53,478 nucleotides of DNA from Nitrospira japonica (GTDB lineage: Bacteria; Nitrospirota; Thermodesulfovibrionia; UBA6902): assembly GCA_020723105.1 (NCBI GenBank), contig DYJL01000020.1, positions 1 through 53,478 on the forward strand, given 5' to 3'. The position numbers were made by a program, and so were the translations under genes. Position 1 is the stretch's first letter. Every line of letters begins with the position of its first letter. This document shows positions 43,605 to 51,823 of this stretch, piece after piece. The notes under the pieces were generated by a model. The model worked only from the letters and a program-made list of their open reading frames with translations, had not been told where the DNA came from and ran no database searches.

Positions 43605-45239
43605 CTATCCTCTGAAGCGCAGCATATGAAGATTCCGCAGCAGCTTGTTAGAGATTTCTCTGTATTCATTAAGCAGCGGCACAGCCTCTTTCCTGCCGAT
43701 TAACCCGAGGCCATAAGCAGCGCAGGCCTTGTTGTCATAATCTTTCGAAGTGATGAAGAAAGATTTTTTAGCCAGTATTTTTACAAGAAAGGCATAAACG
43801 TCCTCATCTTTCCATCTTGACAGGGCTTCAAAATACAGCTTTTTCTCATCAAAAGATTTTTCTTTAAACGGCCTGCCTGAAATCTGTTCCATGATAATCT
43901 TTTTTGCCGCTGCAGAGCCCGTATTCCCCAGGGCGCTTAAGGCGGCCTTTCGGACCTGCATATCAGGGTCTTTGAGGCATTCAAGCAGGGCTGCTACAGC
44001 CTTGTCACCGCCAAGTTTTCCAAGCGTACCTATAACTTCTTTTCTAACCCGAATATCTTCATGCCCCAAGGGCTTTAAAAGGTAGGGGACTGTCTTTATA
44101 TCGCCGATCTTTCTCAGTATATATACTATATTTCTTACGACATACCATTTTGAATCGTTTAATTTGCTGTAAATAGATGAAATATCTTTCTGGCCCAGAT
44201 ATACAAGAGCTTCTATGACCAGTCTTCTTGCTTGCATAGCCTTAAGTTCACCAAGTATTTTTATAAAGGGTAAGATTGCATCTTTCTCCAGCAGGCTGAA
44301 AAATCTCTTAAAGGCCTTTTCTTCAATCTCCTGCCCGCTGTTTAACATGTTCCCTATAAGCTCTATAATGGAATACCCGCCGGTAAAAGAAAGAAGTTTT
44401 GCAGCACATTTCCTGATTTCTTCATCTGTTCTTTCATCATCAATCATCTGCTTCAGTTTTTCCTGTACATCGGTAACTGCACCAAGGTTCCCGTTTTTAA
44501 CTGAAAAACTGATGGCAGCCATAAAGTAATTAATGATATCCTGATAATCGTGGTCCTTTCCTGCTTCTGATAGAAGTTCAAACAGCATATTAAAATATTT
44601 TTCTGTCTTATCCAGAGCATAATTGTTTAATTCTTCCAATAGCAAACGAAGGTCTTTGTCTGTTATGTCCAGTATGACTTCTTGTTTCTCATCATCGTCT
44701 TCTTCGCTAAATATCTCATCGTAAACTTCTTTCAATGTATCAGGCCCGGATGCTTCCTGCTGTAATTCGTTCAGGGCTTCTTTTTCAAAATCGTCTGCTT
44801 CAGAAAGAAATGAGTTTTCAACGACATACTGTATATTGTCAAAGTCTTTTTCCCAGAACAGGATTACGATGTCTTCCTCAACAATATCTCTCTCAAAATC
44901 GAGAGCAATAATTTTTATAAAGTCTTCTGTTTCTTTGCAGGTCAAGCCCTTTTTAAAGGTCAGCTCCCGCAAACCGTCTTTAAAAAACAGGAGCGCGAGA
45001 TTGTCATGTTTTTCGGGATCATGGTAGACAGATTCAGAATCATAGAGGATATCGTTTTTAGCGATATGCAGTTGTAACAGGTTGCTATGCTGGAAAAATT
45101 CATTGAATTGGTCTGATAAGTCTTTGAGGGTTTTAATGTATACAGGGTTGTTTTTAGGGTATATTTGCACGATTTTTTTAGCCTTCTGCATGCCTTGTAT
45201 TATATTTTTTATAAGTATCAGTTCGTTATGAATTTCCAT
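43605..45239 (-). CDS. HEAT-repeat protein
   Basis: This 544-residue protein has an N-terminal half (about 1-170) of mixed alpha/beta type with no recognised domain and acidic runs (about 160-195). Its C-terminal half has several HEAT repeats (about 310-480; KPLGHEDIRVRKEVIGTLGK, CLKDPDMQVRKAALSALGNT). HEAT solenoids hold partner proteins. The stop is three bases from the HD-GYP start, so the two products probably act together in cyclic di-GMP-linked signalling; no structure for this pairing is known to me. No signal peptide. Confidence 0.8.
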   Translation of the reverse strand: MEIHNELILIKNIIQGMQKAKKIVQIYPKNNPVYIKTLKDLSDQFNEFFQHSNLLQLHIAKNDILYDSESVYHDPEKHDNLALLFFKDGLRELTFKKGLTCKETEDFIKIIALDFERDIVEEDIVILFWEKDFDNIQYVVENSFLSEADDFEKEALNELQQEASGPDTLKEVYDEIFSEEDDDEKQEVILDITDKDLRLLLEELNNYALDKTEKYFNMLFELLSEAGKDHDYQDIINYFMAAISFSVKNGNLGAVTDVQEKLKQMIDDERTDEEIRKCAAKLLSFTGGYSIIELIGNMLNSGQEIEEKAFKRFFSLLEKDAILPFIKILGELKAMQARRLVIEALVYLGQKDISSIYSKLNDSKWYVVRNIVYILRKIGDIKTVPYLLKPLGHEDIRVRKEVIGTLGKLGGDKAVAALLECLKDPDMQVRKAALSALGNTGSAAAKKIIMEQISGRPFKEKSFDEKKLYFEALSRWKDEDVYAFLVKILAKKSFFITSKDYDNKACAAYGLGLIGRKEAVPLLNEYREISNKLLRNLHMLRFRG

Positions 45240-45313
45240 ATAAATATATCCATCTATAAAAAAACTATATAGTTATATCGGTATAATGGTATAAAAGCTT
45301 AACATGCAATACT

Positions 45314-45390
45314 TAAGGGAATAGGGGTCAGGGGGTAGGAAAATATCGTTTATAGAGGTTCTGAAACAGGCTTTGCTGTTAAAGAAATAA
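45314..45390 (-). repeat. family A repeat, copy 6 (short)
   Basis: An AAGGGAATAGGGGTCAGG segment is joined to ATCGTTTATAGAGGTTCTG and AAACAGGCTTTGCTG, matching the core and left inner arm of family A in reverse, with a shortened middle. It lies in the divergent spacer between the HEAT gene and the PAS-GGDEF gene, and may carry promoter signals. Confidence 0.65.
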
Positions 45391-45444
45391 TACTAAAAGC
45401 CGTATTACATTAGTATAGAAACATAATCAATCAGGAGATGCGCC

Positions 45445-46359
45445 ATGAAAAAAGAGAAGGCTAAAAAGCTATCCGTCAAAAATTCAGAAGAAGATTCCAT
45501 GGAAACCATAGCCCTTTACCGGGACATTGTTAATGCAGCCAATATCCTTATATGGCGTACTGATACCGGCGGACGGTTTACCTTTGTCAATCCGGCCTGG
45601 CAAAATGGTTACGGTTATAAAACAGCGGATATGCTCGGCAAACCCTTTTCTGATTTTCAGATACCCGAGGCTGCAGAGTATTATATCAACGAATTCAGAA
45701 ACTGCCTTATCGGCGAGTCAGTGATAGGACACGAGGTAACCTTCTTCTCCAAGGACGGAAAAGAGATACATCTTGTTATCAACATGATTCCGCTTTACGA
45801 CGCCAAAGGTGTTATTGTCGGCACGCAGGGCGTGGCCTATGATATTACAGAAAGCAAACATGCTGATGAATTGCTGCAGTATATTAGCGCAAAAGACGAA
45901 CTCACGGGCCTCTATAATCTCCATACCTTCCGGAACATGACCGAACAACAGATAAGGAGCGCTCACAGGGAAAAGAAAGAAATGCTGATTATATATGCCA
46001 GTGTAGACCACATGCAGTCCATAAATGATGAGCATGGCTATGATACAGGCAATCAGGTGCTAATTGATATTGCAAATATACTCAGGAAGACTTTTCGTGA
46101 GGCAGACCTCCTGGCGAGGCTCGGCGGAGATGAATTTGTAGTTTCCACGCTGGTGTCCTCAAGAGATACAGAAAAAATGATCATGATACGTTTAAAGGAA
46201 AATCTCGATAAATATAATGCGGATAAAAGCGGTTCTCTCCGGCTGTCTCTGAGTTTTGGCACTGCATTTAATAATCCTGAACATGCGGAGTCAATTGATG
46301 AGACCCTTTCACATGCTGAATCAGGGATGTACGAGCACAAGAAAAGAAGAAAGAGATAA
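45445..46359 (+). CDS. PAS-GGDEF diguanylate cyclase
   Basis: This 304-residue protein has a PAS sensor domain (about 25-140: ILIWRTDTGGRFTFVNPAWQ, DITESK) and a GGDEF domain (about 148-300) with an intact GGDEF active loop (227-231) and an RxxD product-inhibition site (Arg218-Asp221, exactly five residues before it). It should make cyclic di-GMP from two GTP and be feedback-inhibited. No transmembrane segment is visible, so it is cytoplasmic. It is divergent from the HEAT/HD-GYP operon, so making and breaking of the signal may be jointly controlled. Confidence 0.93.
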   Translation: MKKEKAKKLSVKNSEEDSMETIALYRDIVNAANILIWRTDTGGRFTFVNPAWQNGYGYKTADMLGKPFSDFQIPEAAEYYINEFRNCLIGESVIGHEVTFFSKDGKEIHLVINMIPLYDAKGVIVGTQGVAYDITESKHADELLQYISAKDELTGLYNLHTFRNMTEQQIRSAHREKKEMLIIYASVDHMQSINDEHGYDTGNQVLIDIANILRKTFREADLLARLGGDEFVVSTLVSSRDTEKMIMIRLKENLDKYNADKSGSLRLSLSFGTAFNNPEHAESIDETLSHAESGMYEHKKRRKR

Positions 46360-46395
46360 CTGTTATCTTAGCGAAGCCAGGTCAAAGCAATTTTT

Positions 46396-46902
46396 TTAAT
46401 GCATTTCCTTCAGCGTCTTTTCGTATTCCCGGGCTGTCTCTTCAGGCACTTTCCTGCTGATGAGAAAAAGGATATTGTCTTTTATAAATATCCACCAGAC
46501 AGGGGATATTGCATCTCTGTTCATGGCCGAATAATACACTGTTGCTTCTTTGAGGGCCTCTTCTGAATCATAGCTCGATACAATACCGCCGATGTCTTTT
46601 CCAAAAGAAGGTATAAGAAATATGATGCTCTCCTTTGCAGCAGGAGCGCCAATGATTAAACCCTCATTCAGTTCAGAAAGCTCCAGGCCCTTATTTTTAA
46701 CGGCTTTTGCAACGTCATCAGTTTTCCATTTATAAAAAGATGTGTTCTCTGAATAATGCGGCGGCGGGCCGGGCCAAACCTGTATAGGCGGAGGATGCAC
46801 ATGCTGGAGAGATCTTGCCAGCGCTAAATAGGGATAAGAAATTAAAAGTGTAAATACAGCAATAGCAAGAAGGAGAATTCTGCGATTGTGGCAGTGTTTC
46901 AT
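46396..46902 (-). CDS. exported protein of unknown function
   Basis: This 168-residue protein has a signal peptide (LLLAIAVFTLLISYPYLALA) and a Pro-rich start of the mature part (HVHPPPIQVWPGPPPHY). The rest is a compact alpha/beta domain with VWWIFIKDNILFLISRK, perhaps related to small periplasmic domains; no family is recognised. It is convergent with the PAS-GGDEF gene and divergent from lptF. Function unknown. Confidence 0.6.
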   Translation of the reverse strand: MKHCHNRRILLLAIAVFTLLISYPYLALARSLQHVHPPPIQVWPGPPPHYSENTSFYKWKTDDVAKAVKNKGLELSELNEGLIIGAPAAKESIIFLIPSFGKDIGGIVSSYDSEEALKEATVYYSAMNRDAISPVWWIFIKDNILFLISRKVPEETAREYEKTLKEMH

Positions 46903-47006
46903 ATATTTTGTGTTAATTAAGCTGTTATAATTGTTACGCTTAACTGGGTTAACTCAGAAATAAACTGGATTAGAATAATTCAGCTTTATAATATATTACA
47001 CATATA

Positions 47007-48083
47007 ATGATTATCCACAGGACTATATTAAAAGAGCTTTTTTTAAATTTCATCATTATTGTTTTTTCCCTTTCCGTTATCCTTTTCATGGAGAAATTTG
47101 TCAGAATTACCAGGCTCCTGATGGGAAAGGGAGCCGATCTTAACGACGTTCTCAGAATATTCATTTATCTGCAGCCCTCTATTTTATTGCTCTCTGTTCC
47201 AATGGCGATTCTTATTGCCATATTTATTACTTATGGCAGGATGTCAACTGACAGCGAGATGGTGGTGTTGAAAGGCTGCGGCATGAGTTTTCTGGGCATA
47301 TCCAGAGCAGCGCTTATGCTTTCAACGGTACTTTTCCTGGCCCTTTTGTTCGTCAGCCTTTATTTGTTGCCTCGCGGTATGGTTTCGTTTAAAAAAGTTC
47401 TGTATGAAACAATAATAAGGAAGGCCTCTATGACATTTGAGGAAGAGGCTTTTTCTGATGTCTTTAAGGGTAATGTCATATATGTAAAAGAAGTTTCTTT
47501 GGCGAATCACTTTAAGGGGATCTTTATTTACAGGGAGGCAGACCAGACAGTTAAGGAGCCTATGGTAATTGTTGCCGAACAGGGGATGATCAGCTCTAAC
47601 CCGGAGGAGGGCCTGATAAATTTGAGTATGCATAACGGATTTATTCATACATTTAACAAGAACACATCTTCTGAAATTATCTTCTCTAAATACGATCTCG
47701 TGCTTACTTCAGGCATAGGCACAGAGAAGACAAAACCAGATGAGGTCAAAACCGCAAGGCTCTGGAAGGGCCGAAAAAAAATAACCCACTGGGCCATCGA
47801 GTTGCACAGGAGGATGGCCTTGCCCTTTACCTGTATTATTTTTGGGTTCCTCGGCCCGGCCCTCTCTAATAGGATGGGGAAGATAGGAAGGCTTGGCGGT
47901 CTTTCTCTGAGCCTGGCAATTCTTATATTCTATTATCTGTTCCTTATTATTGGAGAATCTCTTGCAAAAACCGGAAAGATACCGGCCTTCTGGGGAAGCT
48001 GGGCCCCGAATTTATTGTTTGGCGCTCTTGCCGCACTGTTTTTTTATAACGCCTATAAGGACAAACCAATTAAGAGATTTTAA
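47007..48083 (+). CDS. lptF: lipopolysaccharide export permease LptF
   Basis: This 358-residue inner-membrane protein of the LptF/LptG family has an N-terminal amphipathic helix and three transmembrane segments (MIIHRTILKELFLNFIIIVF, then about 48-80 and 95-120), a periplasmic beta-jellyroll domain (about 130-245), and three C-terminal transmembrane helices. It forms the LptBFG transporter that pulls lipopolysaccharide from the inner membrane to the Lpt bridge. Its partner lptG follows five bases on. This confirms a Gram-negative envelope. Confidence 0.92.
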   Translation: MIIHRTILKELFLNFIIIVFSLSVILFMEKFVRITRLLMGKGADLNDVLRIFIYLQPSILLLSVPMAILIAIFITYGRMSTDSEMVVLKGCGMSFLGISRAALMLSTVLFLALLFVSLYLLPRGMVSFKKVLYETIIRKASMTFEEEAFSDVFKGNVIYVKEVSLANHFKGIFIYREADQTVKEPMVIVAEQGMISSNPEEGLINLSMHNGFIHTFNKNTSSEIIFSKYDLVLTSGIGTEKTKPDEVKTARLWKGRKKITHWAIELHRRMALPFTCIIFGFLGPALSNRMGKIGRLGGLSLSLAILIFYYLFLIIGESLAKTGKIPAFWGSWAPNLLFGALAALFFYNAYKDKPIKRF

Positions 48084-48088
48084 ATTTT

Positions 48089-49159
48089 ATGAAGATTCTC
48101 AGAAGATATTTTTTAAAGGAATTCATCAAATTTTTATTTATATTCCTTCTTGCCTTTACGGCTATATCAATTGTAGCGGAATTTTTTGACAAGGCCAGCG
48201 AATTTTACAGCCATGACACTCCTGTACTCATAGTAGTTCAATACCTTTTACTGCAGGCCCCGGGCGTTATGCTGTATGCATTGCCGTTTGCAATATTGTT
48301 TTCCACGCTCATCATAATTGGAATAGCTTCAAAATGGAGAGAGATAATAATTATTAAGGCCTCTGGAGGCAGTACAAAAAAACTTTTCACAAACCTCCTT
48401 CTGCTCGGAGTCGGGTTTACTCTTCTGTCGCTGGTTTTGGGGGAAACAGTGGTCCCGGATCTCACGAGAAAGGCTGTATGGATAAGGCGAGTCAAGATTT
48501 TAAAGGAATCACCTAAAATCATTTATCGAAAAGAAGCCTTGTGGCTGAAGGGACCTGATAACAGCCTGATTCGTATTGACAGTTTCATAGCAGATGAAAA
48601 TAAAGTTCTGAAAACGAGCATCTTCAATTTCACAGATTCTTTTGGACTGGAAAAAAGGATAGAGGCGGATGAAGCAGTCTGGACCAACGGCGCCTGGGAA
48701 CTTAAGAATGTAAAGGTCTTTGACTTTGCGAATAATAGCACAAAAAAATATAAGACCCTTATTTCTACTGTTATAGAGGAACCCAGAATATTCAGAGAGG
48801 AAATGAAAAAGCCTGAGGAGATGAATTTTGCCGAACTTTATACATATTACAAACGCCTTGAGAAGGCGGGCTTTAAAAATCTCAAGTATGTTGTGCGCCT
48901 GTACGAGAAGCTCTCTTATCCGGCAATAAATTTCATCATGATGCTTCTGGGCCTCTCACTCGCATTGCATTCGAGATGGGGCGGCGGAATTAAGGCCGCC
49001 GGTTTCGGAGTTGTTGTGAGTATAATCTACTGGCTGCTTTATTCAACAGCCATATCGCTTGGCAATATTGGGATTCTCCCCGCGTGGCTGGCTCCGTGGA
49101 TTTGCCCTGTCATATTTGGCCTCACAGGCGGCATAATGTATTGGAACATCAAGGACTAA
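48089..49159 (+). CDS. lptG: lipopolysaccharide export permease LptG
   Basis: This 356-residue protein of the same fold has KILRRYFLKEFIKFLFIFLL at the start, the FPFAILFSTLIIIGIASKWREI-like coupling helix region near 65-95, a periplasmic domain (about 130-260) and C-terminal helices (INFIMMLLGLSLALHSRWGG). It is the second permease half of LptBFG. The five-base spacing to lptF and identical order to other genomes support the name; the split between LptF and LptG rests on order and local motifs. Confidence 0.9.
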   Translation: MKILRRYFLKEFIKFLFIFLLAFTAISIVAEFFDKASEFYSHDTPVLIVVQYLLLQAPGVMLYALPFAILFSTLIIIGIASKWREIIIIKASGGSTKKLFTNLLLLGVGFTLLSLVLGETVVPDLTRKAVWIRRVKILKESPKIIYRKEALWLKGPDNSLIRIDSFIADENKVLKTSIFNFTDSFGLEKRIEADEAVWTNGAWELKNVKVFDFANNSTKKYKTLISTVIEEPRIFREEMKKPEEMNFAELYTYYKRLEKAGFKNLKYVVRLYEKLSYPAINFIMMLLGLSLALHSRWGGGIKAAGFGVVVSIIYWLLYSTAISLGNIGILPAWLAPWICPVIFGLTGGIMYWNIKD

Positions 49160-49227
49160 ACCATATTATCTATTGATAATGACTATGATAAAGTTGATAT
49201 TAGTTTAATAATAAAGGACATTATCAA

Positions 49228-49503
49228 ATGAAACCAAAGGTATATTTAGAAACAACTCTTATCAGTTATCTTGCTGCAAAACCGAGTAGAGATATCATCA
49301 TTGCAGCTCATCAGGAATTGACAGCTGTAGAGGATGCTTTACATATTGCTGTTGCCGTGATTCATGGCATGGATTATTTATTGACATGTAACTGCAAGCA
49401 TATAGCTAATGCCGAAAAAGGGCATGCCATAGCAACAGTATGTCGCAGTAATAATTATGAGCCTCCGATAATATGTACGCCGGAAGAACTCATGGGAGGA
49501 TAA
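49228..49503 (+). pseudogene. internally deleted PIN-domain (VapC-like) toxin
   Basis: The 91 residues begin with the PIN start PKVYLETTLISYLAAKPSRD, where Glu replaces the usual first Asp, and end with the second half DALHIAVAVIHGMDYLLTCN and CTPEELMGG. Relatives of this subfamily are about 160 residues; the middle, with further acidic and helical parts, is missing in frame after AAHQEL. Loss of the central part should abolish ribonuclease activity. The neighbouring antitoxin-like gene is intact. It is a decaying toxin, not a normal short family. Confidence 0.7.
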
Positions 49504-49507
49504 AACG

Positions 49508-49693
49508 ATGTGGAAAGATACCATAGTAGAAGACGTGAGGAAAACTCGTGATAAGCATGCAGCTAAATTTAATTACAATCTGGATGCGATGTATCACGAC
49601 TTAAAAAAACAACAGAAAAGAGGCGGACGAAAGTTAGTATCGCTACCGGCAAAAAGGGCTAAGGTTGCCGTAAGAGCAAAAGCATCTTTATGA
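49508..49693 (+). CDS. antitoxin-like protein of the PIN toxin pair
   Basis: This 61-residue protein starts four bases after the toxin remnant. WKDTIVEDVRKTRDKHAAKF then NYNLDAMYHDLKKQQ, followed by a basic tail, matches the small antitoxin partner that sits beside this PIN subfamily. It keeps its length, suggesting that antitoxin was retained after toxin loss, or that the loss is recent. Confidence 0.65.
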   Translation: MWKDTIVEDVRKTRDKHAAKFNYNLDAMYHDLKKQQKRGGRKLVSLPAKRAKVAVRAKASL

Positions 49694-49875
49694 ATTTTGA
49701 ATTTGGCTCCACATCCCATATTCAGCGATTTCTAAGGTCTATCAAAAAAAACTAAGATTGATATTGGAAAAAACAGGAAGCTGAAAAAGAAGGTCTTAGA
49801 GCTCAAGAGAGGTTTGGAGAATTTCAAGGGCTGACCCCGTTCCTCCGGGGGGTATTCCCCAAGGACTAAGATAGC
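49694..49875. other. intergenic region without clear gene
   Basis: About 180 bases with short frames only, such as one ending LKKKVLELKRGLENFKG. A GGGG...CCCC hairpin is near 49838-49860. It may be the remnant of a lost gene; nothing recognisable. Confidence 0.5.
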
Positions 49876-50742
49876 CTATAAAAGTATCAAATAATCAAAC
49901 AGGGTAAATAAAAACACAGTAATGCTGATGTAGCCGTTCATATTGAAAAAGGCCATGTTGAGTTTACTCAGGTCTGTAGGTTTGACCAGGGCATGTTCAT
50001 AAAGCAAAAGCCCGGAGGCTATTATAATTCCCATGAGATAAATGCCGCTTAAATTAAACAGGGGAATGAGTATAATAAGCAGCCCTATCGTGATTAAATG
50101 AAAAACCCTTGCGGTCCAGAGAGAGGCCCTTATGCCGAAAATACTGGGGATAGAATAGAGGCCGTGTCTCTTATCAAAATCAATATCCTGCAAGCCGTAA
50201 AGGGCATCAAAGCCTGCTACCCAGAACATGACTGCAAAGCACAAAGGCAAGATCCTGAAGTCGAAGCTGCCTGTTACAGCAATCCAGGCACAGAGAGGTG
50301 CCAGTGAAAGCGCTATTCCAAGCACTATGTGGCAGAGCCATGTGACTCTTTTTGTATACGAATACGAAATTAAAACCAGAAGAACGAGAGGAAACAGCTT
50401 GACGCAAAGAGGATTGAGCTTGTAGGCTGCAAGCAGTAAAAAACCGAAAGCGGCAATTGTAAAAATAACTGCCTCCCGTGTTTTAACAATCCCTCTCGGG
50501 ATTTCCCGGCAAGCAGTCCGTGGGTTAAGCGCATCAATATTTCTGTCAACAATCCTGTTCATTCCCATAGCGCCGGACCGTCCGGCAACCATAGCTACTG
50601 TTATCCAGAATATCTGGTGAAGGGACGGGATGCCATCAGAGGCAATGAGCGCTGAGGTAAAAGCGAAAGGAAGTGCAAATATGGAATGCGAGAATTTAAT
50701 GAGCCTTAAATAGTCTGCAAATTTATTAAAGATAATGGTCAT
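49876..50742 (-). CDS. UbiA-family prenyltransferase
   Basis: This 288-residue membrane protein has eight or nine helices and the two aspartate-rich motifs of UbiA enzymes: MGMNRIVDRNIDALNPRT and YGLQDIDFDKRHGLYSIPS. It attaches a polyprenyl chain to an aromatic ring in quinone synthesis. The first motif matches MqnP-type enzymes of the futalosine menaquinone pathway as well as UbiA; the menaquinone route is more likely in an anaerobe. Single gene on the minus strand, divergent from the repeat and trmJ. Confidence 0.85.
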   Translation of the reverse strand: MTIIFNKFADYLRLIKFSHSIFALPFAFTSALIASDGIPSLHQIFWITVAMVAGRSGAMGMNRIVDRNIDALNPRTACREIPRGIVKTREAVIFTIAAFGFLLLAAYKLNPLCVKLFPLVLLVLISYSYTKRVTWLCHIVLGIALSLAPLCAWIAVTGSFDFRILPLCFAVMFWVAGFDALYGLQDIDFDKRHGLYSIPSIFGIRASLWTARVFHLITIGLLIILIPLFNLSGIYLMGIIIASGLLLYEHALVKPTDLSKLNMAFFNMNGYISITVFLFTLFDYLILL

Positions 50743-50848
50743 AAATCTTCAGGTATGGGTAATCTTTGATAAGCTTTATTGTAATTTTTAGGAGTGCTAA
50801 AAGCAACCACAGGATTCGAAACGGCCTCTGTGGTAATATTCTACATGG

Positions 50849-51094
50849 TTAATATGTTATTAATCGTCAAACATCTCAAAATCTATTTAAAATCTTTTTA
50901 CAGACATGGAAGTCTGTTTCAGAATTTCTATAAACGACAAACGACATATTACATTTTTGCTTCAAGCTGTTTCTCTTATTTCTTTTTCCCTACCCCCTAC
51001 CTCCTATCCCCTACTCCCTTTTCAAAGGTGTCGTATAGAAATTCTTCCACAGCCTTCAATGTCTGCAAGTATTGGCACAGAATTCACCATGAAT
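50849..51094 (+). repeat. family A repeat, copy 7 (complete)
   Basis: This complete copy begins AATATGTTATTAATCGTCAA, has inner arms CAGAATTTCTATAAACGACA and TGTCGTATAGAAATTC around a core of CCCTACCCCCTACCTCC, and ends GAATTCACCATGAATAAC. Its last bases hold the ATG of trmJ. Inner arms plus core can fold into one long hairpin. It fills the 346-bp spacer between ubiA and trmJ. Confidence 0.9.
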
Positions 51095-51823
51095 AACTGG
51101 AAAGACAACGTATACTTCGTCCTCGTGGAACCCAGGGAGCCAGGCAATGTCGGCGCTGCAGCGCGTGCAATAAAGAACATGGGTTTTCGTAACATCTCTC
51201 TGGTGAAGCCGCCTTCTCTTGTAAACAGCGAGGCCCGATGGTTTGCGCGAAATGCCCATGACGTCCTGGACTCTGCCGGGATATTTGCCACTATCGGGGA
51301 TGCGATCAGTGATAAAACTGTTGTAGTAGGTGCTTCCCGGAGAACAGGAAGAAAACGAGGAATTTTTATCCATGCTGAACTGGGCGCAGGAAGGCTGTTC
51401 GAGATTGCATCGGCGAATAAAGTCGCTATTCTCTTTGGCAGGGAAGATAAGGGGCTTTATAACGATGAAATTGCGGAATGCGGCTTCCTTATGACTATTC
51501 CATCAAGCAAAGACCAGCCTTCTCTTAATCTGGCCCATGCGGTTTTGATAATAGCCTATGAACTTTCAAAGGCTGAACACAGGGCCGAAGCCGTTGCTTT
51601 CCCGAGACTGGTTAATCACAAAGAACTTGCGCCACTGTTTGAAAGGGCCGAGGAGGCCTTGACACAGCTTGGATATATCCGGCAAAGCGACAAAGATCTC
51701 CGCAAGAAGATAATGCAGAATCTAAAGCACTTCATGGGCCGCGCAGGACTGACGGACTGGGAGTTGAAAATGTTTCACGGAATTTGCAGCCGGATAGAGA
51801 AGAAGGCAGGAAGTAAGGAATAG
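51089..51823 (+). CDS. trmJ: tRNA (cytidine/uridine-2'-O)-methyltransferase, TrmJ-like
   Basis: This 244-residue SpoU-family enzyme has REPGNVGAAARAIKNMGF (motif 1), FGREDKGLYNDEIAECG and IPSSKDQPSLNLAHAVLI (motifs 2 and 3, the SAM knot), length and C-terminal helix as in TrmJ. It methylates the ribose of position 32 in tRNA. The ATG at 51089 lies in the last bases of family A repeat copy 7, and the repeat contains no good Shine-Dalgarno sequence, so the start is set by the repeat end. It ends exactly where the convergent NifA-like gene ends. Confidence 0.88.
   Translation: MNNWKDNVYFVLVEPREPGNVGAAARAIKNMGFRNISLVKPPSLVNSEARWFARNAHDVLDSAGIFATIGDAISDKTVVVGASRRTGRKRGIFIHAELGAGRLFEIASANKVAILFGREDKGLYNDEIAECGFLMTIPSSKDQPSLNLAHAVLIIAYELSKAEHRAEAVAFPRLVNHKELAPLFERAEEALTQLGYIRQSDKDLRKKIMQNLKHFMGRAGLTDWELKMFHGICSRIEKKAGSKE

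Noticed and set aside
50906-51088. A 61-residue N-terminal extension of TrmJ
   Set aside because: It is a translation of the family A repeat; the enzyme fold begins right after ATG 51089.
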